Origin: Streptomyces sp. NBC_00390
GTDB taxonomy: Bacteria > Actinomycetota > Actinomycetes > Streptomycetales > Streptomycetaceae
NCBI RefSeq assembly: GCF_036057275.1
Contig: NZ_CP107945.1
Coordinates: 248,001-312,000 of the forward strand
Direction: 5' to 3'
Length of the DNA: 64,000 nucleotides
The position numbers and the translations under genes are program-made. Each line of letters opens with the position of its first letter. Within the stretch, counting starts at the first letter, position 1. Positions 16,704 through 26,123 of the stretch are shown here, piece after piece. Under the pieces are notes generated by a model. It ran no database searches. It was not told the origin of the DNA and saw only the letters and a list, made by a program, of their open reading frames with translations.

Positions 16704-18335
16704 ATGATGAACGTGTGGTCGGTGCCTGGGTACACGGAGTCCCGGGAGCTGGGGTCCGGTGGCTGCGGCCGAGTCGTCCTGGCCGTCCATGACGCGACCG
16801 GCATGCCGGTGGCCGTCAAGTATCTGAACGAGCGGCTGCGTACGGACTCGGCCTTCGTGCGGGAGTTCCGCGCCGAGGCGCGGCTGCTCGGTGACCTCGA
16901 CTCGCCGCATGTCGTGGGGCTTTACGAGTACGTCGAAGCGCCGAACGGCGCCGCCATCGTGATGGAGCTGGTCGACGGAATCGCCCTGCGCGCACTGCTC
17001 CAGCGGGAGGGCGCAACCGGACCCGAGGCCGCGCTCGTCGTGCTGAAGGGCTCACTGCTGGGTCTTGCCGCCGCACATCGCGCCGGTGTGGTGCACCGCG
17101 ACTACAAGCCCGAGAACGTCCTCGTCGCCGCCGACGGTTCGTCGAAGCTCGTCGACTTCGGTATCGCCGCGGGACGCGACAGCACCCCGGGAGTGGCCGG
17201 AACCCCTGCGTACATGGCCCCCGAGCAGTGGAACGGCGAGCCCGCCTCGCCCGCGGCCGACGTCTACGCGGCGACCGCGACCTTCTACGAGTGCCTGACC
17301 GGCCGCAAGCCCTACACCGGCGAGAACTTCGCCGAGCTGGCTCTGCAGCATCTCGACGCACCGATCCCCGATGCGGAGGCACCCGAGCCGGTACGGCCGC
17401 TGATCAGGCGGGGACTCGCGAAGTCGCCGGGTGAGCGGCCCGCGAACGCGATGGCGTTCGTGGCCGAGCTCGAGGAGATCGCGGGGGCGGCGTACGGCCC
17501 CGACTGGGAAGAGCGCGGACAACGGAAACTGGCCGCGCTCGCCGCGCTGTTGCCGCTGCTGTTCCCTTCCGCGGCGGGCCACGCAGTCGGAACGACCGAT
17601 CTCGCCACGACCGCGCTGGGCGGAGGGAGCAAGCTCGGCGGCTGGTCACCGCTGCTGCGCAAGGCGCTGACCGCGGCCGTCGCCCTGGCCGTCGCCGTGG
17701 TCGTCGCGATCGCCGCCGGGGCTCAGGGGGGCGGCCCGCAGGAGACGACCGCGCAGGCCGTCGCCACCACGAGCGCCGATCCCGGCACTCCGCAGGCCCC
17801 GGACGTCCCACCGTCAGGCAGCGCTTCTGCCTCCGCCGAACCGTCCCCGTCCGCATCGGACGCTGCGAGCCCGTCCCCCACGGCCTCCGGCAGCGCGACA
17901 GCCGGGCCTGGGTCACCCACGCCGGGGACCACGACGGACCCCGCGACTCCACCGCCGACGACCACCCCGACCACGGACCCGACGACCGCCACGCCCACGG
18001 TGACGCCGTCGGCGCGGGTACGGAACGTGTCGGTGACGAGCTTCCGGCAGACGGACTTCGCCGTTGGTGCCGCGACCGTCGGCGTCAGCACCGACGGCAC
18101 GGGTCCCGTGACGATCGTCATCTCCTGGTCCACCAGTAACTCGAAGGGCGACCCGGGTACACCTGACGGCACGCAGACCTTCGAGCGCAGTGGTGCGACG
18201 CAGTACACCCTCGACCTGACCCACTCCTTCTCGGGGCGAGCCTGCTACTGGGGGGTTCAGGCGACAACGAACCCGACCGCCGCGAACGGCAGTTCCATGC
18301 AGCAGATCCTGACTCAGCGGTGCACGATCACATGA
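16704..18335 (+). CDS. transmembrane Ser/Thr protein kinase (Hanks type)
   Basis: The 543-residue protein has a cytoplasmic kinase domain at about 8-262: glycine loop LGSGGCGRV, Lys39 in VAVKYL, catalytic HRDYKPEN with Asp133, and DFG at 151-153. A hydrophobic stretch (about 280-290) and a transmembrane helix (about 321-340) follow. Outside is a Pro/Ser/Thr linker (about 345-450) and a beta-rich C-terminal domain of about 90 residues, with no PASTA repeats. ATG 16704 is preceded by GGGGGA; ATG 16656 is less likely. The next gene overlaps by 4 nt and encodes another one-pass protein with a similar ectodomain. Confidence 0.9.
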   Translation: MMNVWSVPGYTESRELGSGGCGRVVLAVHDATGMPVAVKYLNERLRTDSAFVREFRAEARLLGDLDSPHVVGLYEYVEAPNGAAIVMELVDGIALRALLQREGATGPEAALVVLKGSLLGLAAAHRAGVVHRDYKPENVLVAADGSSKLVDFGIAAGRDSTPGVAGTPAYMAPEQWNGEPASPAADVYAATATFYECLTGRKPYTGENFAELALQHLDAPIPDAEAPEPVRPLIRRGLAKSPGERPANAMAFVAELEEIAGAAYGPDWEERGQRKLAALAALLPLLFPSAAGHAVGTTDLATTALGGGSKLGGWSPLLRKALTAAVALAVAVVVAIAAGAQGGGPQETTAQAVATTSADPGTPQAPDVPPSGSASASAEPSPSASDAASPSPTASGSATAGPGSPTPGTTTDPATPPPTTTPTTDPTTATPTVTPSARVRNVSVTSFRQTDFAVGAATVGVSTDGTGPVTIVISWSTSNSKGDPGTPDGTQTFERSGATQYTLDLTHSFSGRACYWGVQATTNPTAANGSSMQQILTQRCTIT

Positions 18336-19072
18336 GCGGTCCGATGAACGATCCCCGAATCCCGGACACCGTCCGCCTGCCCGAGCCCGTGCCCGCCCCC
18401 GAGCCCCAGCCCGACGACGAGTACAGCGCGACAGCTCTCGGCAGTCACTGGTTCGAGCGGCCGGAAGGCGACGCTCCGGCCGACACACCCACTCTCGTCC
18501 GGCGCGAGCCGTCCGAGCACGTGGCCCCTGACCGGGTGGAGGGCGACGTACTGCGCTTCGGGCCCGGTGTGACCGCTGCCGTCCGGAGCCGCCGCAACGG
18601 CACCACCGCCGTCGACATCTGGCACGGCACCCTTGCGGGACAGTCCGCCGACGAACCGGAGCGGGTGCGCGCTCCCCGGAGCCGGGTGCTCCGGCGCTAC
18701 TCCCTCGCCGCCGCGGTGCTGGTGGCCGTGCTGGCCTTCCTGGCCTGGCAGCGCTACGGCCCCGGACTGGCCGTCCGCGACGTGACCGTGCGGACCTCCG
18801 CCGACGGGCCCGGGTGCGACGGCACGGCCGATGTCGTGGGCGTGGTGAGAACCAACGGCCGGCCCGGCACCCTCACCTACCGCTGGGTGCGCAGCGACGG
18901 CACCACGTCGGGCGAGTTGAAGGAGAAACTGACGCGAGGCCAGAAGCAGGCCCGCCTGCATCTGCTGTGGACATTCCACGGCAAGGGCAGGTACCAGGCA
19001 GCAGCGGAGCTGCGCATCACTGCTCCGTCGGCTCACTCGGCGTCGGCGCGTTTCGTGTACACATGCGGCTGA
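18332..19072 (+). CDS. one-pass membrane protein coupled to the Ser/Thr kinase
   Basis: The 246-residue protein starts at an ATG overlapping the kinase stop (ATGA). It has a long acidic, Pro-rich cytoplasmic part (about 1-115), a transmembrane helix near 120-140 (SLAAAVLVAVLAFLAW), and an extracellular beta-rich domain (VRDVTVRTSADGPGCDGTADVVGVV...) with two cysteines. The outer domain resembles the kinase's own C-terminal domain in size and style. I do not recognise a named family. It is probably a partner or substrate of the kinase. Confidence 0.75.
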   Translation: MSGPMNDPRIPDTVRLPEPVPAPEPQPDDEYSATALGSHWFERPEGDAPADTPTLVRREPSEHVAPDRVEGDVLRFGPGVTAAVRSRRNGTTAVDIWHGTLAGQSADEPERVRAPRSRVLRRYSLAAAVLVAVLAFLAWQRYGPGLAVRDVTVRTSADGPGCDGTADVVGVVRTNGRPGTLTYRWVRSDGTTSGELKEKLTRGQKQARLHLLWTFHGKGRYQAAAELRITAPSAHSASARFVYTCG

Positions 19073-19103
19073 GCCGCGTCCCCTGTGCGGACGGGGGCGC
19101 GGC
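19073..19103 (+). terminator. hairpin terminator after the kinase operon
   Basis: GCCGCGTCCCC (19073-19083) pairs with GGGGGCGCGGC (19093-19103) with one G-T pair and a 9-nt loop. It starts immediately after the TGA of the membrane protein. No T-tract follows. Confidence 0.7.
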
Positions 19104-19524
19104 TGCGGCCGTTGCCGCTGTGCGACACGACCGGCCGACCGTGGAACTTCACGCCAGGCGTCACCGATGCCCGGAATCCGGGCTCCTGGCGGATCGTCGG
19201 GACGATGTTGTACCGACCTCCTCGCCCACGTGAACGTGAGCGAATTCCTCCCCGGCGTCCGTTGTCACGGTTCGGCTTGAGCCGGCTTCCTGCTTCCTTC
19301 CCGGTTTCCCCACCCCGTGCGGCACCAGTACCGCGCGATCAGGCTGTGGTCCGGGCTCCTACTTCGCCGGGTCCGTGGACGGGGCCCTGCTGCCGGAGAC
19401 CACCGGCGTGTCGCGACTCGCCGACTCGCCGACTCGCCGACCCGCCGCGCCGGACATGGAACGGCCCGCAGAGGATTCACCTCTACGGTGTCGAACCAGT
19501 AGTTTCCAGAAAGGCAGTGGTGAT
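19104..19524. other. 421-nt intergenic stretch with a short tandem repeat
   Basis: No supported gene. It holds about four head-to-tail copies of the 8-mer GACTCGCC (19415-19446, last copy imperfect). The right end contains the ribosome site AAAGG for the next gene. Two hairpin-like GC stretches near 19165-19190 (GCCCGGAATCCGGGC) are also visible. The promoter of the downstream gene should lie here, but I cannot place it. Confidence 0.5.
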
Positions 19525-21033
19525 ATGGCCGTCGACGCATCGGGCGTCAACGTCGCACGAGATCCGGATCCGGAGCCGGGACCTGAGCGATGGAACGGCC
19601 GGCAAGGCCCCTCCTGGTCCTGGCGCACCTCCTGGCCACTTGCCCTGTCCCTGTTGCCGCTAGGTCTCCTCGCCATGGCCTCATTGCTCGGCCGCCATGT
19701 CCGGCCCAGCGCCGACGAGTGGTGCTTTCTGCCCAGCGTCCGCGACCAGGGCATCACGGGTCTGATCGGCAAGTTCTACTTCACCGACAACGGACGGGTC
19801 GGCAACGGCCTGCTCGTCGGGCTCTACGCCAAGTTCCCTGTGGCCGGGCACCAGTGGTTCGGGCTGATCAGCGGCGTTCTCATGCTGGCGCTGCTGTGGG
19901 CACTGACCACGCAGCTGCTGCGCCGGGCCCACCTGGTGGTGCCACGCGGTCTCCCGTTGCTCGTGGCGTCCGTGATCGCCGCGGTCTTCCTGTTCGCCAC
20001 GCCCAATACGTACAAGACGTTCTACTGGCCCGCGGCCTCCGTCTCGCACACCGTCGCACCGGTGCTCGCCTGCGCGGCGGCGATCCCGCTGCTGCGTGCG
20101 CGCGGCCGGCGGGGCCGTGTCGCCGCGTTCGCCACGGTGCTCGCGGCGGGGATCTTCATGGGCACGCTCTCCGAAGAGACGTCGGTCGTCGCCCTCGTGG
20201 TCCTGTCGGGTGCGGTGCTCTTCGCCCACCGCGTCTTCGTCCCGCGCGTGACGGGGCTCGTGCGCCGCTGGTCGCTGGCGGGGGCGGCCGGTGTCGCCAT
20301 CGGCACGGTGGTGCTGATGACGTCCCCGGGTTCGATCGAACGCCGCGAGCGCTACGGCGCCGACCGCGCCTCCCTATTCGCGCCCGAAACCCTGCTCGGC
20401 TCGCTGCGCGGATCGGGGCAGATCCTGGCGACCGTACTCACCACGTGGCAGTACTTCGGCGCGGTCGCGGCCGGTGTGCTGCTGGGGCTGCTGGCGCGCG
20501 GCCGGGCCGGGCGGCCCGCCGCCCTGCTGCCCTGCCGTCCGCTGTTTCTTCTCTCCCTCGGCGCGGCCGCGTTCGTGGTCTCCGGCTATCTGTGCACCGT
20601 GATCACATATCCCGTGTTCGGGGCCCGGGTGGTGACCACCGAACGTACCTGGAACGACTACCTGCTCCTGTTCGTCCTGCTGCTGACCGGCGCCGGTGCC
20701 TTCGCCGGGCGGGCAGTTCGGCTGCGCGGGCGCCGCACGGGTACGGCGGCGGCCGCGGCCGCCGCGGTGTGCGCGGCGGCCATGCTGGGCCTGGTGGGGC
20801 CGCTCCACGGGCTCGGGGACGCGATGCAGGTGCGGGCGGGTCAGTGGGACCGCCAGGACCGCTTCCTGCGCGAGCAGGCGGCGAGCGGCGCGAAGGTGGC
20901 ACCGTACACGCCGGTACGGGTGGCCAGAATGCTGGAGCCGTTCGGCGACCAGGGCCGCAGGATCTGGCCGGCCCAGTGTGTGGCGGACTACTACGGCCTC
21001 GAGAAGGTCACTTACTCGACACGGATTCCATGA
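19525..21033 (+). CDS. polytopic membrane protein, DUF6056-like
   Basis: The 502-residue integral membrane protein has about 10-11 hydrophobic helices, the first at about 33-55. [15 protein letters not shown] directly after it, with [13 protein letters not shown], resembles DUF6056-type proteins, which look like the membrane part of lipid-linked glycosyltransferases. The C-terminal 70 residues are soluble. ATG 19525 has AAAGG at about 10 nt; the upstream ATG at 19375 would read through the tandem repeat. It converges on a GT2 gene, with the two stops overlapping by 26 nt, which suggests a joint role in glycan transfer. Confidence 0.7.
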   Translation: MAVDASGVNVARDPDPEPGPERWNGRQGPSWSWRTSWPLALSLLPLGLLAMASLLGRHVRPSADEWCFLPSVRDQGITGLIGKFYFTDNGRVGNGLLVGLYAKFPVAGHQWFGLISGVLMLALLWALTTQLLRRAHLVVPRGLPLLVASVIAAVFLFATPNTYKTFYWPAASVSHTVAPVLACAAAIPLLRARGRRGRVAAFATVLAAGIFMGTLSEETSVVALVVLSGAVLFAHRVFVPRVTGLVRRWSLAGAAGVAIGTVVLMTSPGSIERRERYGADRASLFAPETLLGSLRGSGQILATVLTTWQYFGAVAAGVLLGLLARGRAGRPAALLPCRPLFLLSLGAAAFVVSGYLCTVITYPVFGARVVTTERTWNDYLLLFVLLLTGAGAFAGRAVRLRGRRTGTAAAAAAAVCAAAMLGLVGPLHGLGDAMQVRAGQWDRQDRFLREQAASGAKVAPYTPVRVARMLEPFGDQGRRIWPAQCVADYYGLEKVTYSTRIP

Positions 21034-21994
21034 CCTCGGCGGTCAGGGCGTCGGCGGCCGCCGCGTGGGAGGTGTCCGTCTCCCGGATCACATAGTGCGG
21101 CCGCCGCTTCGCCTCGTGGTAGATCCGTCCCACGTACTCGCCGATGACTCCGAGCGTGGCGAGCTGGATACCGCTGAGGGCGACGATGGCGGTGATGATG
21201 GTCGCGTAGCCGGGTGTTTCGACGCCGTCGAGCAGTACGTTGGCGATTATCCACAGCGCGTAGCCGAGGGCGGACAGGAACAGCCACAGCCCGGTGTGGA
21301 TCGCCATGCGCAACGGGCGGCTGTTGAAGGAGAGCAGCCCGTCGATGCCGTAGTTGAGCAGCCGTCTGCCGCCCCACTTGGACTGGCCGGCGGCACGCTC
21401 CACGTTCTGGTAGGTGAAGCTGACGGTGTCGAAGCCGATCCAGGAGAAGAGCCCCTTGGAGAAGCGGTTGCTCTCCGGGAGGGACAGGACGGCGTTGACG
21501 GCGCGGCGTGACAGCAGCCGGAAGTCGCCTGCCCCGTCGAGGACCTCGACGTCCATGAAGCGGCGCACCAGGCGGTAGTACGTCTGGCTGAGCGCCTTGC
21601 GCACCGTACCCTCGCCGGTACGGTCCCGCTGCGCGATGACCTGGTCGTAGCCGTGACGGTGCAACTCCAGCATGCGGGGCAGCAGTTCGGGAGGGTGCTG
21701 GAGATCGGCGTCCATCAGGACGACCACCTCCCCCTGGGACATCCGCAGACCGGCAAGCATCGCCGACTCCTTGCCGAAGTTCCGGCTGAAGGAGGTGTAG
21801 CGCACCCGCGGGTCCGTTGCCGCGAGATCACGGAGGCGGATCCGGGTCCGGTCGCTGCTGCCGTCGTCCACGTAGCAGATCTCGAAGGTCGTCGCGGTCG
21901 GCTCGAGGGCGGCGATGAGAGCAGCGTGGAAGGCGTCGATCACCTCGCTCTCGTTGAAGCACGGGACGACGACCGACGTGTGGACCGTTCTCAT
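21008..21994 (-). CDS. GT2-family glycosyltransferase (GtrB/DPM1-like)
   Basis: The 328-residue protein starts [15 protein letters not shown], has VDDGSSD (42-48) and the metal-binding DAD (95-97) of GT2 enzymes. Two C-terminal helices (about 220-290) place it with GtrB-like enzymes that load undecaprenyl- or polyprenyl-phosphate with a sugar. ATG 21994 is preceded by GGAG. Such enzymes supply lipid-linked sugars to membrane glycosyltransferases; the convergent DUF6056-like gene could be such a partner. Confidence 0.88.
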   Translation of the reverse strand: MRTVHTSVVVPCFNESEVIDAFHAALIAALEPTATTFEICYVDDGSSDRTRIRLRDLAATDPRVRYTSFSRNFGKESAMLAGLRMSQGEVVVLMDADLQHPPELLPRMLELHRHGYDQVIAQRDRTGEGTVRKALSQTYYRLVRRFMDVEVLDGAGDFRLLSRRAVNAVLSLPESNRFSKGLFSWIGFDTVSFTYQNVERAAGQSKWGGRRLLNYGIDGLLSFNSRPLRMAIHTGLWLFLSALGYALWIIANVLLDGVETPGYATIITAIVALSGIQLATLGVIGEYVGRIYHEAKRRPHYVIRETDTSHAAAADALTAEVMESVSSK

Positions 21995-22163
21995 TTCACT
22001 CCATGCGCTGGTGCGGGCAGGCCGCATCTCTGCAGCCCATTGCGTATGGAGGGATGACCTCCCGGCCGCAGAGGTTGCCTCTCATGGTGAGACGATCACT
22101 CTCCGGACTCCGGGAAGCTGGTGTCACCGGGCGCGTCGCGCCGCGGCTGCGGGTGACGCTGCG

Positions 22164-23102
22164 TCACGTATGGCGGCGCCGGAGCATCACCGATCCGGTC
22201 ACGGCGAGAAGTGCGAGGACGGCGGCTCCCGAACCGGCGATCAGGGTGAGCGTCTTGTCGTCCCCGTCCGCCGATGCTGCGGCGGACCGGTCCGCCGGCG
22301 GGACGACGGGCGGGGTGACCGGTGGCGCGGCCTCTGCCGTCGCGGGCGTTTCCGCCGGCTCCTCGGTCGGCTCGTCCTTCGGGGGGCTCGGCGAGGGCGC
22401 GGTCGGCGGCGTGGTGTCCCTCGGCGGCGCTTCGTGTGCCTCCTCGCCCTTCGCGTTGCCGGTCAGCATCACGTCGGAGCACGAGTAGTAGGTGTCCGGC
22501 GTGTCCGTGTTCTGCCAGATGGTGTAGAGCACATGGCGGCCGGTCAGATTGGCGGGCAGACGCCCGCGGATCCGGTAGGCACCGTTGACCAGCGCGGGGT
22601 CGGTAGCGGTGGCGAACGGCCGTGCCGCCAGGTCGTCCCAGCGCAGCGGCCCGGCGGGATCGTAACCCTCCTTCGTGAGATAGAGCTTGAAGGTCCCCCT
22701 GTGCGGGATCGTCGAGCGGTAGGTGAGCGTGAACCGCTCGCCCGCCTCGAGCGGCGTCGCGGGCCAGTCGGCCCGGGCGACGTCCAGGCCCCGGTACGCG
22801 TCCAGGCCGGCGCTGCACAGCTGCCCGTCCGGAATGACCTGCCGGTCCCGGCCCCGCACGTCCGCCACCCGCAGGTTGTCCCATGCGCGGAAGTCCGCTC
22901 CCCCGTTGACGGCAACGGCCGCCCGGCAGGCGGCCGATGTGCGCTGCGCCCCATCCAGGCCGCAGGCGGCGACTCTGCTGACCGGATCGGTCGGCGCGCC
23001 GTGGGCGTGTGCCACGCCGGCGGCCGCGCTGGTGAGCAGGATCGGCACCGCCCCGAGGACGACGGCGGCGGCAGTGGCGGGTCCCGGGCGACGGTGTGTC
23101 AT
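22164..23102 (-). CDS. AA10 (LPMO/chitin-binding type) protein with C-terminal membrane anchor
   Basis: The 312-residue protein has a signal peptide ending AHA before His34 (HGAPTDPVSR). A free N-terminal His is one half of the copper-binding histidine brace of lytic polysaccharide monooxygenases. The second candidate is His134 in TIPHRGTFKLYL. Residues about 34-215 form the AA10 fold (VLYTIWQNTDTPDTYYSCSDV). A Pro/Glu/Thr-rich linker (about 225-280) leads to a C-terminal helix (about 284-305) and an RRRHT tail, which should hold it at the cell surface. ATG 23102 follows AAGGAGGT. It would oxidatively cleave chitin or cellulose, or bind it. Confidence 0.8.
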   Translation of the reverse strand: MTHRRPGPATAAAVVLGAVPILLTSAAAGVAHAHGAPTDPVSRVAACGLDGAQRTSAACRAAVAVNGGADFRAWDNLRVADVRGRDRQVIPDGQLCSAGLDAYRGLDVARADWPATPLEAGERFTLTYRSTIPHRGTFKLYLTKEGYDPAGPLRWDDLAARPFATATDPALVNGAYRIRGRLPANLTGRHVLYTIWQNTDTPDTYYSCSDVMLTGNAKGEEAHEAPPRDTTPPTAPSPSPPKDEPTEEPAETPATAEAAPPVTPPVVPPADRSAAASADGDDKTLTLIAGSGAAVLALLAVTGSVMLRRRHT

Positions 23103-23246
23103 CGGCGGCAGACCTCCTTGCGTGCTGGGGGCTGGACGGTTGCCGTCGTCCAGTACGTCGGAGGCGGGCGCCGCGTTCACCGGACGGCGGGGACACCTGG
23201 AGGCCCAGAGCTTGTACGCGGTCCCCGGCGGGGCGGGGTCCGGCGG

Positions 23247-24296
23247 TCAGAACCTGACGCGGGCGGCGACGGGCAGATGGTCGCTGCCGGTCGCGGGCAG
23301 CGAGAACAGGCTCGTGACGGTGGCGGACCTGGTCATGACCTGGTCGATCCGGGCGACGGGAAACGCCGCCGGCCAGCTGAACGCGAACCCCGGCCCGGTC
23401 GGGTTCATCTGTGAACTGACCGGCCGCAGGCCGCGGTCGTCCACCGTGCTGTTGAGATCGCCCAGCAGGATCACCCTGTCCAGCGGCTCGGCGGCGATCG
23501 CCGCGCCGAGCAGGAGGGCGCTCTCGTCCCGCCATGCCGAATCCAGGCCGTTCACTCCGAGGCGCACCGAGGGCAGATGGGCGACGTAGACGGCGATCTC
23601 GCCCTGTGGCGTACGCGCGGTGGCGCGCAGCGCCCGGTTCCAGCCGGGGCCGATCCCGGCCGGTTTGATGTCCAGTGGCCGTACGTCGGTGAGCGGAAAC
23701 CTCGACCACAGTCCGACGGTACCCGCGACCGCGTGATGCGGATGGTGCGCGGCGAGTGCCTCGTGGTAGCGGGGCCGGGCGGATCCGGTGACCTCCTCCA
23801 GTGCGATGAGGTCGGGGCTGATCCGGGCCAGGGCCCGGGCAGTGGCCTCCGGGTCGGTGTTCGTGTCACTGACGTTGTGCTGCACCACGACCAGGTCGTG
23901 CGCGGCTCCCTGGGCGGGCAGCAGCAACGCGCCGAACTGGCCCAGCCACGCCACGACGGGCAGCAACAGCGCGAGCAGTGCGGTGCGGGACCTGCGCACC
24001 ACGGCCACGGCCAGCAGCACGGGCACGACGAGCCCGAGCCACGGCAGGAACGTCTCCAGCAGACTGCCGAGGCGGCCGGGGGTGTTCGGTACGGCGGACG
24101 GCAGCGCGAGCAGGCACGCCACGACCACGGCGGCCGCGGCGGTGGTGCGGCCGTTCCGCCACGAGAAGCGACGACGCTGCGCGGTCCGGCTGCGACCGCA
24201 TCGGCCCCCGCACAGCGTGCCCCACAACGCGGGGCGCCGACGCGTCACTCGGCGCCCCGTCGGCACCGCGGCCGCGTGCCCCTGCGTACCGTCCAT
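23247..24296 (-). CDS. membrane-anchored endonuclease/exonuclease/phosphatase family protein
   Basis: The 349-residue protein has a basic N-terminus, about three transmembrane helices (about 48-115), and an extracellular EEP domain: VVQHNVSDTN, LIALEEV (catalytic Glu), VAHLPSVR, LLGDLNSTVDD and the final GSDHLPV. The fold covers nucleases, sphingomyelinases and lipid phosphatases. The three-helix form with an outside EEP domain is common in actinobacteria and usually uncharacterised. ATG 24296 follows GGGGAGG. The LPMO-like gene lies downstream on the same strand after 144 nt. Confidence 0.83.
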   Translation of the reverse strand: MDGTQGHAAAVPTGRRVTRRRPALWGTLCGGRCGRSRTAQRRRFSWRNGRTTAAAAVVVACLLALPSAVPNTPGRLGSLLETFLPWLGLVVPVLLAVAVVRRSRTALLALLLPVVAWLGQFGALLLPAQGAAHDLVVVQHNVSDTNTDPEATARALARISPDLIALEEVTGSARPRYHEALAAHHPHHAVAGTVGLWSRFPLTDVRPLDIKPAGIGPGWNRALRATARTPQGEIAVYVAHLPSVRLGVNGLDSAWRDESALLLGAAIAAEPLDRVILLGDLNSTVDDRGLRPVSSQMNPTGPGFAFSWPAAFPVARIDQVMTRSATVTSLFSLPATGSDHLPVAARVRF

Positions 24297-24318
24297 CACG
24301 CCCTCCCCGTTGCCCCCG

Positions 24319-24618
24319 ATGCAGTTGTCCTTCAGGGGCGCCTCCGTCCGGCTCCGGGCAGGGTACGCGGACGATGTCGCCTCCCAGGTGCTGCCGGCGG
24401 TTCTGGAAGGCGCCGACGACATGACGGTCACTTTCAACCCGTCGTATCTCGTGGATGCCCTGTCGTCGTTCGACGCGCAGCACGTGCGCTTCCATCTGCT
24501 CGGCCCGGGACAGCGGGCGCTCCTCATCGGCGCGGTGCAGCCGGGGCACCGCCATCTGGTGATGTCATTGAAGCACCTGGTCCGACCCGTACACACCGAT
24601 GGCGGCCGGTTAGGCTGA
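24319..24618 (+). pseudogene. remnant of the C-terminal domain of DNA polymerase III beta clamp (DnaN-like)
   Basis: The frame ending at 24618 reads VRLRAGYADDVASQVL, then MTVTFNPSYLVDALSSFD and LLGPGQRALLIGAV. This matches the end of the beta clamp (FNPxYLxDAL...FxxPxxPALLTG), but the last strand (YLLMPVRL) is replaced by LKHLVRPVHTDG. There is no ribosome site at ATG 24319, and two of the three clamp domains are missing. It may derive from the clamp itself or from the MerR-clamp hybrid regulators seen in Streptomyces. It stops 7 nt before the Cse-like lipoprotein gene. Confidence 0.65.
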
Positions 24619-24625
24619 GGCGCCT

Positions 24626-25405
24626 ATGCTCCGTTCGAACCACATCCGCTCGCGTCGTAGCCGCACGCGTCCCATGCGTGTTGTGCGGCGTACCCGCACA
24701 GGCGCCGCTGCGTTCCGGGCTGCGGCGGCCGTGGCTGCGGGTGCCTGGATGCTGACCGGCTGCGCGGCGGAGACCGGGGCGCGGGACGGCGGCGTCGCGC
24801 CCAGTCTGTCGCCTCCCGTGCATGCCTCGCCCCTGTGGCCGCAGTACGAACCGCCACGGCCGCTCGGCACCGGTGAGCCCCTCCCCGCGTACCGGCCCTA
24901 CCCTGCCGTGCCCATCGAGGTCCCCGTGAGCGGCCTGCGGGGCATGCCCGTCAAGACGTTGCTGGAGAAGGATCCGAATGTGCCGCAGCTGGTCCGGGCC
25001 GCGCTCTCGAACTGTCCCGGCACGCGCTGCGGGCTGCGCTCCCCCGTCCTCCGGGATCTGACGGGCGACGGAAGCGACGAGCTGGTGGTCGCCTTCGACG
25101 AACCCTCCGCGTCGCTGACGCTGGTGCAGGTCTACCGGGCCTCCGGCCGCACCGTACGCCCGGTGCTGATCACCTGGGGACAACTGGGCCTGACCGGCGA
25201 GACGTTCGGCCATGACCTGGTGATCACCGCGACCGGTCACGACGGACGTTTCACCACCCGCTACCGCTGGAACGGCACCGTGATGGCCCCGGGTTCACCG
25301 CAGGACGAGCCACGGCCGCCCGGCGGTCGGGGCGGTACGACTCCTGTGCCTCCCAGCACGACCAACCCACCGGCGGCCGTGCCCCCGACGAGGACGTCCC
25401 GATGA
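24626..25405 (+). CDS. CseA-like lipoprotein
   Basis: The 259-residue protein has an Arg-rich signal peptide and lipobox LTGC (Cys46). Its central part has LRDLTGDGSDELVVAFDEP, an FG-GAP/calcium-loop-like turn, and ends in a Pro/Thr-rich tail. It lies directly upstream of a response regulator and a sensor kinase, with a 4-nt overlap. This is the arrangement of cseA-cseB-cseC, where CseA is an outer lipoprotein that damps the envelope-stress response. No sigE-like gene precedes it here. ATG 24626 has GAGGCG just upstream; ATG 24674 lacks a site. Confidence 0.7.
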   Translation: MLRSNHIRSRRSRTRPMRVVRRTRTGAAAFRAAAAVAAGAWMLTGCAAETGARDGGVAPSLSPPVHASPLWPQYEPPRPLGTGEPLPAYRPYPAVPIEVPVSGLRGMPVKTLLEKDPNVPQLVRAALSNCPGTRCGLRSPVLRDLTGDGSDELVVAFDEPSASLTLVQVYRASGRTVRPVLITWGQLGLTGETFGHDLVITATGHDGRFTTRYRWNGTVMAPGSPQDEPRPPGGRGGTTPVPPSTTNPPAAVPPTRTSR

Positions 25406-26121
25406 CGAACATCCCACCGGCTCGCTCCGAGGCCCATGTGCTGCTCGTCGAGGACGACGAGGTGATCCGCAACACCGTGCGGATGCTGCTCGAGCGATAC
25501 GGCTTCACCGTGTCGACCGCGGGTGACGGGCTGACGGGGCTGGAGTTGTTCCGGGAGACGGGCCCGGATCTGCTGCTGCTGGATGTCATGCTGCCCGAGC
25601 TGGACGGTATCGGACTGTGCCGCAGGGTCCGCGAGTTGAGCCTCGTGCCGATCCTGATGATGTCGGCCCGCGGCGACACGCTGGACGTCGTCTCCGGCCT
25701 GGAGGCGGGCGCCGACGACTATGTGGTCAAACCCTGTGAGAGTGCGATTCTTGTCGCACGCATCCGCTCGCTGCTGCGCCGCGCCTCCTTCCCGACCGCC
25801 GTCCCCGCCGGCGACGGGTCACCGGGCGATGAGGAATCCACAGCCACGTTCGGCGACCTGACCATCGACACCCGCGGCATGGAGGTGCGGCGCGCCGGAC
25901 ATACGCTCGCGCTGACGCCGACCGAGCTGCGGATGCTCCTGGAGTTCGCCGCGTCACCCGGCGTCGTACTGGAGCGGCGCACGCTGCTGAGCCGGGTGTG
26001 GGACCACGCGTGGCACGGCGATACCCGGGTCGTCGACCTCCATGTGCAGCGGCTGCGGGCCAAGATAGGCGCCGAGCGGATCGAGACCGTCCGCGGCTTC
26101 GGCTACAAGCTGCGGCGCTGA
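25402..26121 (+). CDS. OmpR/PhoB-type response regulator (CseB-like)
   Basis: The 239-residue regulator has a receiver domain (about 12-125) with phospho-acceptor Asp61 in LLLLDVMLPELDG, the SAR turn and VVKP lysine. A winged helix (about 145-238) with LTPTELRMLLEFAA and RVVDLHVQRLRAKI follows. It should bind DNA when phosphorylated by the downstream sensor. It overlaps the lipoprotein gene by 4 nt and precedes the kinase gene by 2 nt. Confidence 0.9.
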   Translation: MTNIPPARSEAHVLLVEDDEVIRNTVRMLLERYGFTVSTAGDGLTGLELFRETGPDLLLLDVMLPELDGIGLCRRVRELSLVPILMMSARGDTLDVVSGLEAGADDYVVKPCESAILVARIRSLLRRASFPTAVPAGDGSPGDEESTATFGDLTIDTRGMEVRRAGHTLALTPTELRMLLEFAASPGVVLERRTLLSRVWDHAWHGDTRVVDLHVQRLRAKIGAERIETVRGFGYKLRR

Positions 26122-26123
26122 CC

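Noticed and set aside
19104..19524. a possible gene in the gap before 19525
   Set aside because: No frame has a start with a ribosome site and the coding bias is absent.
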